Assembly (NCBI GenBank): GCA_964592455.1
Contig: CAZQDQ010000046.1
Coordinates: forward strand, 1 to 6,966
Direction: 5' to 3'
From: MFAQ01 sp964592455
GTDB lineage: Bacteria > Patescibacteriota > Microgenomatia > UBA1400 > MFAQ01
Length of the DNA stretch: 6,966 nucleotides
In this document: piece after piece, positions 4,309 to 6,966 of the stretch
Layout: each line of letters starts with the position of its first letter
Numbering within the stretch: position 1 is the first letter of the stretch
The notes under the pieces: generated by a model
Told to the model about the DNA's origin: nothing
Databases searched by the model: none
The model's input: only the letters and a program-made list of their open reading frames with translations
Program-made: the position numbers and the translations under genes

Positions 4309-5580
4309 TCAAAAAGGCAACTTCTCATAATCCCCAACTACTGCCACACTTAATAAACTCTCCTTAAATAGCTCCTTGGCCAATTTCCTCACATCTTCAA
4401 GTGTTACAGCCTCAACTGCCTCTAAGAGCTCTTCTGTGGTCTCTAGTTTACCCCTAAAAGTCATGTCTTCCAGGGCTCTGCCCAAAACATTCTCAGGCTT
4501 ATCCATGCTCAAAGCTAACCTACCCCTAAAACAGTCCTTAGCCACCTCAATTTCCTCTTCTGTCACCATCCACCTAGAATTTTCCTCACCAAGCCCCAAA
4601 CAAATCTCTTTAATAAGCCCAAAGGCTTCATTTATTTTTGCCTTAGGTAAACCAGCCCCAATTAAGACTTCTCCATTATCAGTTGACAAGCCAACGTCCG
4701 AGCCAATTGCATAAGCCCAACCCCTTTCTTCTCTTATTTCTTTCATCAGGCGCGATGTCCAACCATCCCCTAAAATTATATTAAGTATCTCCAAAGCGTG
4801 TCGTCTATCATCAAACATATCTATCCCGGGAAAAGCCATCACCATCGCCGCTTGGTCTAGTTTTCTGCTAACAAGTGTTTTCTTTAAGTTTTCACTCTTT
4901 TCCCATACAAATTTATTTTTTTGTGGCAGTTTTCGCTTGTCTTCAATCAATTTAGCAAACTCCTTTTTGATCAACTCTAGTACCCATTTCTCATCATCTA
5001 TTCCTCCCACAACTCCAACAACAATGTTCTCCGCCACAAACCACTTCTCAAAATATTTTTGTAAATCAGTCACCGTCATCTTTTTCAAACTCCCTACAGT
5101 CCCAATAATTGGTCGACCCATATTAGTCTTACCAAAAAGTAATTTGTTGCACTCTTCTGCCGCCTTGCTGTTTGGCCTATCTTCATACATATACAGCTCT
5201 TCCAGAATCGTTCCTCTTTCTTTATCAAAATGTTTTTCGGGCAGTAGCGGTTCAGTTACCACCTGGGCCACTATACTCATCGCTCTCTCCAGATGTTCTT
5301 TGGCCATTTTCACCCAAAAACCCATCTCCGATTGGCCAGTATAAGCATTAAATGCTCCACCTACATTTTCTACCGCTTCGTTAATGTCGTACATCCCCGG
5401 AAACTTTCTAGTCCCCTTAAAAACAAAGTGTTCTAAAAAATGAGCCGATCCAGCCTCTTTGTCTGTTTCTTCTCGGCTACCGGTCCCTACCATCACCCGC
5501 ACCGTTACCGAGGCTCTGTCCTCTGGCACCAGCACCACTCTCAAATTACCAATTTTGTATATTTTTGGTTCAAATCTCAT
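4309..5580 (-). CDS. M16 family zinc metallopeptidase (insulinase-like)
   Basis: The 423-residue protein is a typical single-chain bacterial M16 peptidase (processing-protease-like, M16B size). The inverted zinc motif HFLEH is at 47-51 with H47 and H51 as ligands and E50 as the catalytic base. The third ligand is a glutamate of the EE pair at 127-128, in ERGTILEELYMYEDRP. The second, inactive half carries REERGWAY (283-290), matching the family's R...Y substrate-binding motif. The usual G-GAFNAYT segment (74-81) follows the active site. Such enzymes cleave peptides inside a closed clamshell chamber, usually as dimers. There is no signal peptide, so it probably acts in the cytoplasm. All key residues are present. 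The ATG at 5580 lies 6 bases after TACAAT with no ribosome binding site. The gene is convergent with the ncRNA, its stop only two bases from that RNA's terminator T-run. Confidence 0.95.
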   Translation of the reverse strand: MRFEPKIYKIGNLRVVLVPEDRASVTVRVMVGTGSREETDKEAGSAHFLEHFVFKGTRKFPGMYDINEAVENVGGAFNAYTGQSEMGFWVKMAKEHLERAMSIVAQVVTEPLLPEKHFDKERGTILEELYMYEDRPNSKAAEECNKLLFGKTNMGRPIIGTVGSLKKMTVTDLQKYFEKWFVAENIVVGVVGGIDDEKWVLELIKKEFAKLIEDKRKLPQKNKFVWEKSENLKKTLVSRKLDQAAMVMAFPGIDMFDDRRHALEILNIILGDGWTSRLMKEIREERGWAYAIGSDVGLSTDNGEVLIGAGLPKAKINEAFGLIKEICLGLGEENSRWMVTEEEIEVAKDCFRGRLALSMDKPENVLGRALEDMTFRGKLETTEELLEAVEAVTLEDVRKLAKELFKESLLSVAVVGDYEKLPF

Positions 5581-5586
5581 TGGTCA

Positions 5587-5592
5587 ATTGTA
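5587..5592 (-). promoter_or_regulatory. Predicted -10 box, leaderless geometry
   Basis: On the minus strand TACAAT ends 6 bases before the ATG of the M16 peptidase. The upstream region is AT-rich; TTGTTA occurs 14 bases before the -10, which is shorter than normal, so the -35 is uncertain. Confidence 0.4.
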
Positions 5593-5623
5593 AACTAATT
5601 TTTTATTAACAACAGTATAATGT

Positions 5624-5770
5624 CTCCCCTGCCTGCCAGGAGTGCTAAAGCCAGCTTTTGCAGGCTGGTCAAGGGGAGGTGTCCGCCAGGACGGAGGGGT
5701 TTAAACTTTACCCAACTCGCTACACTCATTTACCCTCTCCTTGTCAAGGAGAGGGTCAGGGTGAGGTAAA
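5624..5770. repeat. Intergenic inverted-repeat block
   Basis: Three palindromic units lie in tandem. The first pairs CTCCCCT (5624-5630) with AGGGGAG (5672-5678) and encloses CCAGC/GCTGG (5651-5655, 5664-5668). The second is TCCG/CGGA (5682-5685, 5692-5695). The third is an 11-base perfect inverted repeat, ACCCTCTCCTT (5732-5742) with AAGGAGAGGGT (5746-5756), nested in TTTACC/GGTAAA (5729-5734, 5765-5770). The block is GC-rich against its surroundings and shares CCTGCCTGCC with 3361-3370. It resembles the dispersed intergenic repeats (REP- or MITE-like) seen in many Patescibacteria genomes. No coding sequence is supported inside it. Confidence 0.7.
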
Positions 5771-5774
5771 AATC

Positions 5775-5805
5775 AAAAAATCCCACCTGCAAATTGCAAA
5801 TGGGA
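5775..5805 (-). terminator. Intrinsic terminator of the 57-residue membrane protein gene
   Basis: On the minus strand an 11-pair stem (5805-5795 with 5791-5781) with two T-G wobbles and an ATT loop is followed by six T (5780-5775). It begins 13 bases after the stop codon at 5818. Confidence 0.85.
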
Positions 5806-5817
5806 GTTTGCAGAGTA

Positions 5818-5991
5818 TCACTTCTGCAAATAGTAACCAATCACTCCACCAAGGGCAGCCCCGGTGGTTGCATAAAACTTACCAGCCACAATAACTGCCA
5901 AGACCAAATGCATGTCTTTAGCGTTGTAGAGCATACCAACAGTAAAACCTAAAACTCCAAACAAAACAGCAAAGATGGCAACAGTTTTCAT
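5818..5991 (-). CDS. Small two-helix membrane protein (57 residues)
   Basis: This frame starts with ATG at 5991 and ends with TGA at 5818-5820. The product begins MKTVAIFAVLFGVLGF and has two hydrophobic stretches (about residues 3-21 and 28-53) around a short polar turn, NAKD (23-26). The second helix is rich in small residues (AALGGVIG), as in glycine-zipper packing. A clear ribosome binding site, CTGGAG at 5998-6003, sits 6 bases before the ATG, an extended TATAAT box lies at 6029-6037, and an intrinsic terminator follows the stop. These signals make it a complete single-gene unit. I cannot assign a family; small holin-like, toxin-like or complex-associated membrane proteins all have this shape. 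Its position next to a ComEC-type hydrolase may be chance. Confidence 0.8.
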   Translation of the reverse strand: MKTVAIFAVLFGVLGFTVGMLYNAKDMHLVLAVIVAGKFYATTGAALGGVIGYYLQK

Positions 5992-6028
5992 TCTTTTCTC
6001 CAGAAATTAGATTTTCAAACTAACCCAT

Positions 6029-6037
6029 ATTATATCA
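6029..6037 (-). promoter_or_regulatory. Extended -10 promoter for the small membrane protein
   Basis: TGATATAAT on the minus strand is a perfect extended -10 (TGN-TATAAT). It starts two bases beyond the stop codon of the upstream ComEC-type gene and would give a leader of about 30 bases containing the CTGGAG ribosome binding site at 5998-6003. No good -35 is visible. Confidence 0.6.
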
Positions 6038-6038
6038 C

Positions 6039-6824
6039 CTATCTGAAGATCCGAGATTTGAAAACTGATATCTTCTTTCCGTCACTGACCACCTCAACCG
6101 TGCCCAACTCATCCGTCCTCAGCACCCGTACCCCAGCTCCAACTAATCGAGTAAGAACGTCTGGTGCTGGGTGACCATAAGTATTTTTCTTCTCCACCGA
6201 AATCACAGCAATTTTAGGAGAGGTCTTCTCCAAAAACTCTTCACCACTACTATACTTAGAGCCATGATGAGCAACTTTTAGCACATCCACCTCGCTAAGC
6301 AAACCACTTGCAACCAATGCTTTTTCATTTTCTATATCGATGTCGCCTGTAAACAAGGCCGAAAAGTTACCACTTTTTACCTCCAAAACAATCGATAACT
6401 CATTTGATTCACTCGAGCCCTGCATAGGAACTAATACATTATTTTCACTCCCCTTGACTACATCAAAATACAAGCTTTTATATATAAATCTATCACCAAC
6501 CCTTGCTTTCTCCACCAACCTATCTATTTTATAAAACTTTTTTATACCAGAAAGAGCCCCAACATGGTCCTTATCTGAGTGACTCAAAAAGACTATTTCT
6601 ATTCTTTTATCCCAAAAAGGAATATGGCTTTGCAAACAATCTAGTATCTTATCCTCATAAGCACCTGTATCAATAACCGCCTGAAAGTACCCCAAAACAA
6701 CAACCGCTCCATCTCCCTGGCCCACATCACAAAAAACAACATGAAGTAACTCATCTGGCATCTCTCTCCATACCCAAACTAGCAAAAATAATATACAAAT
6801 CAACCCCCATTTTTTCCAGCCCAC
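6039..6824 (-). CDS. ComEC-type metallo-beta-lactamase-fold hydrolase, membrane-anchored
   Basis: The 261-residue protein has one N-terminal membrane helix (about 6-19) followed by a metallo-beta-lactamase fold like the C-terminal domain of ComEC/Rec2. Motifs in order: FCDVGQGDG (31-39), IDTG (51-54), the metal-binding SHSDKDH (81-87, with H82, D84, D86, H87), TGD (159-161), AHHGS (185-189), YGHP (216-219) and a final LRTDELGTVEV (235-245). In ComEC this domain is thought to degrade the non-transported DNA strand. Here the competence pore is absent from the gene, so it is a free-standing domain facing outward; it may act on extracellular DNA for nucleotide scavenging, or pair with a separate pore encoded elsewhere. 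The GTG start at 6824 lies 5 bases after a -10-like CAAAAT and leads directly into the helix. All expected metal ligands are present. Confidence 0.88.
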   Translation of the reverse strand: MGWKKWGLICILFLLVWVWREMPDELLHVVFCDVGQGDGAVVVLGYFQAVIDTGAYEDKILDCLQSHIPFWDKRIEIVFLSHSDKDHVGALSGIKKFYKIDRLVEKARVGDRFIYKSLYFDVVKGSENNVLVPMQGSSESNELSIVLEVKSGNFSALFTGDIDIENEKALVASGLLSEVDVLKVAHHGSKYSSGEEFLEKTSPKIAVISVEKKNTYGHPAPDVLTRLVGAGVRVLRTDELGTVEVVSDGKKISVFKSRIFR

Positions 6825-6829
6825 ATCTC

Positions 6830-6859
6830 ATTTTGCCACACAAGTCGCTCCGTAGCCAA
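6830..6859 (-). promoter_or_regulatory. Predicted promoter, leaderless geometry
   Basis: TTGGCT (6854-6859) and CAAAAT (6830-6835) are separated by 18 bases on the minus strand; TG precedes the -10 at the extended position (TGG-CAAAAT). The GTG start follows 5 bases later. The -10 is weak by itself, but the geometry matches the other leaderless starts in this window. Confidence 0.45.
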
Positions 6860-6870
6860 AAGCGTAGGGC

Positions 6871-6899
6871 AAAAAAACACCCCTCATCGCGAAGGGTGT
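6871..6899 (-). terminator. Intrinsic terminator holding a stop codon
   Basis: On the minus strand ACACCCTTC (6899-6891) pairs with GAGGGGTGT (6885-6877) around a GCGAT loop, then seven T (6877-6871). The TGA at 6884-6886, stop of the gene entering from the right edge, spans the loop and stem. Confidence 0.85.
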
Positions 6900-6966
6900 C
6901 CAGAAAAAAGAGAGTAAGCCACAACCACAGCTGTAAAAACAACTCCAAGAGCAAAAACAAAACCAC
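6884..6966 (-). CDS. C-terminus of a membrane protein, cut by the window edge
   Basis: The minus-strand frame entering from the right edge reads 26 residues, GFVFALGVVFTAVVVAYSLF and then SGHPSR, before TGA at 6884-6886. This is a typical last membrane helix with a short polar tail. Support comes from the terminator placed exactly at the stop and from the G/T-rich codon use shared with other minus-strand genes here. The alternative frame on the same strand runs through the terminator and overlaps the next gene, so it is less likely. Too little is visible to name a family. Confidence 0.55.
   Translation of the reverse strand, partial: GFVFALGVVFTAVVVAYSLFSGHPSR

Noticed and set aside
4376..5344. 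Ser-rich plus-strand frames (4376-4714 and 4937-5344)
   Set aside because: Serine-rich shadows antisense to the M16 protease, whose catalytic motifs are intact on the other strand.
3361..5770. CRISPR array
   Set aside because: The repeats are palindromic and few, without regular spacing or unique spacers, and there are no cas genes in the window.
5658..5894. Plus-strand open frame of 78 codons over the repeat block
   Set aside because: It reads through palindromic repeats and a terminator and is antisense to the well-supported 57-residue gene; no promoter or ribosome binding site.
6751..6966. Minus-strand frame of 71 codons at the right edge
   Set aside because: It crosses a strong terminator and overlaps the start of the ComEC-type gene; the alternative frame stopping at 6884 fits the terminator and gives a cleaner membrane helix.

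Overview
The window looks like a piece of a chromosome from a small-genome bacterium of the Candidate Phyla Radiation (Patescibacteria, perhaps Microgenomates-like). This is inferred from gene style and is not proven: AT-rich DNA with tightly packed genes, a polytopic O-antigen-ligase-like protein fused to TPRs, an HTH + LAGLIDADG-like protein, a short zinc-ribbon protein, a stand-alone ComEC-type hydrolase, and GC-rich palindromic intergenic repeats. No rRNA or ribosomal protein gene is present to settle the phylum. The + strand is C-rich and G-poor in genes of both orientations, so the minus strand is probably the leading strand.

Layout. 96-2482 (+) is a two-gene unit: a membrane-anchored secreted protein and a 629-residue O-antigen-ligase-like/TPR membrane protein, probably involved in cell-surface glycan or glycoprotein assembly. 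2484-3463 is an unusual tRNA island: tRNA-Ala(GGC) on the minus strand, an HTH/LAGLIDADG-like gene whose last codons and stop lie inside that tRNA, a 5'-half tRNA remnant followed by a GC-rich palindrome, and tRNA-Ala(CGC) on the plus strand. 3523-3851 holds an unrecognised 101-residue protein with a strong ribosome binding site and its own terminator. 3865-4074 is a small double-CxxC zinc-ribbon protein. 4071-4307 is an apparently stand-alone structured non-coding RNA with a near-consensus sigma-70 promoter, several hairpins and an intrinsic terminator; I could not assign it to a family and consider it the best candidate for something undescribed. 4309-5580 (-) is an M16 zinc protease. 5624-5770 is a block of inverted repeats. 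5818-5991 (-) is a 57-residue two-helix membrane protein, 6039-6824 (-) a membrane-anchored ComEC-type metallo-beta-lactamase-fold hydrolase, and 6884-6966 (-) the C-terminus of another membrane protein ending in a terminator.

How the parts work together. Five genes (96, 3258-, 3865, 5580- and 6824-) have a -10-like hexamer ending only 5-6 bases before the start codon and no Shine-Dalgarno sequence, which predicts leaderless mRNAs. Two small genes (3523 and 5991-) instead have a perfect TATAAT, a 35-45 base leader and a clear GGAG-type ribosome binding site. Signals are compressed into genes: a stop codon inside a tRNA, a stop codon inside a -35 box, and two stop codons overlapping terminator hairpins.
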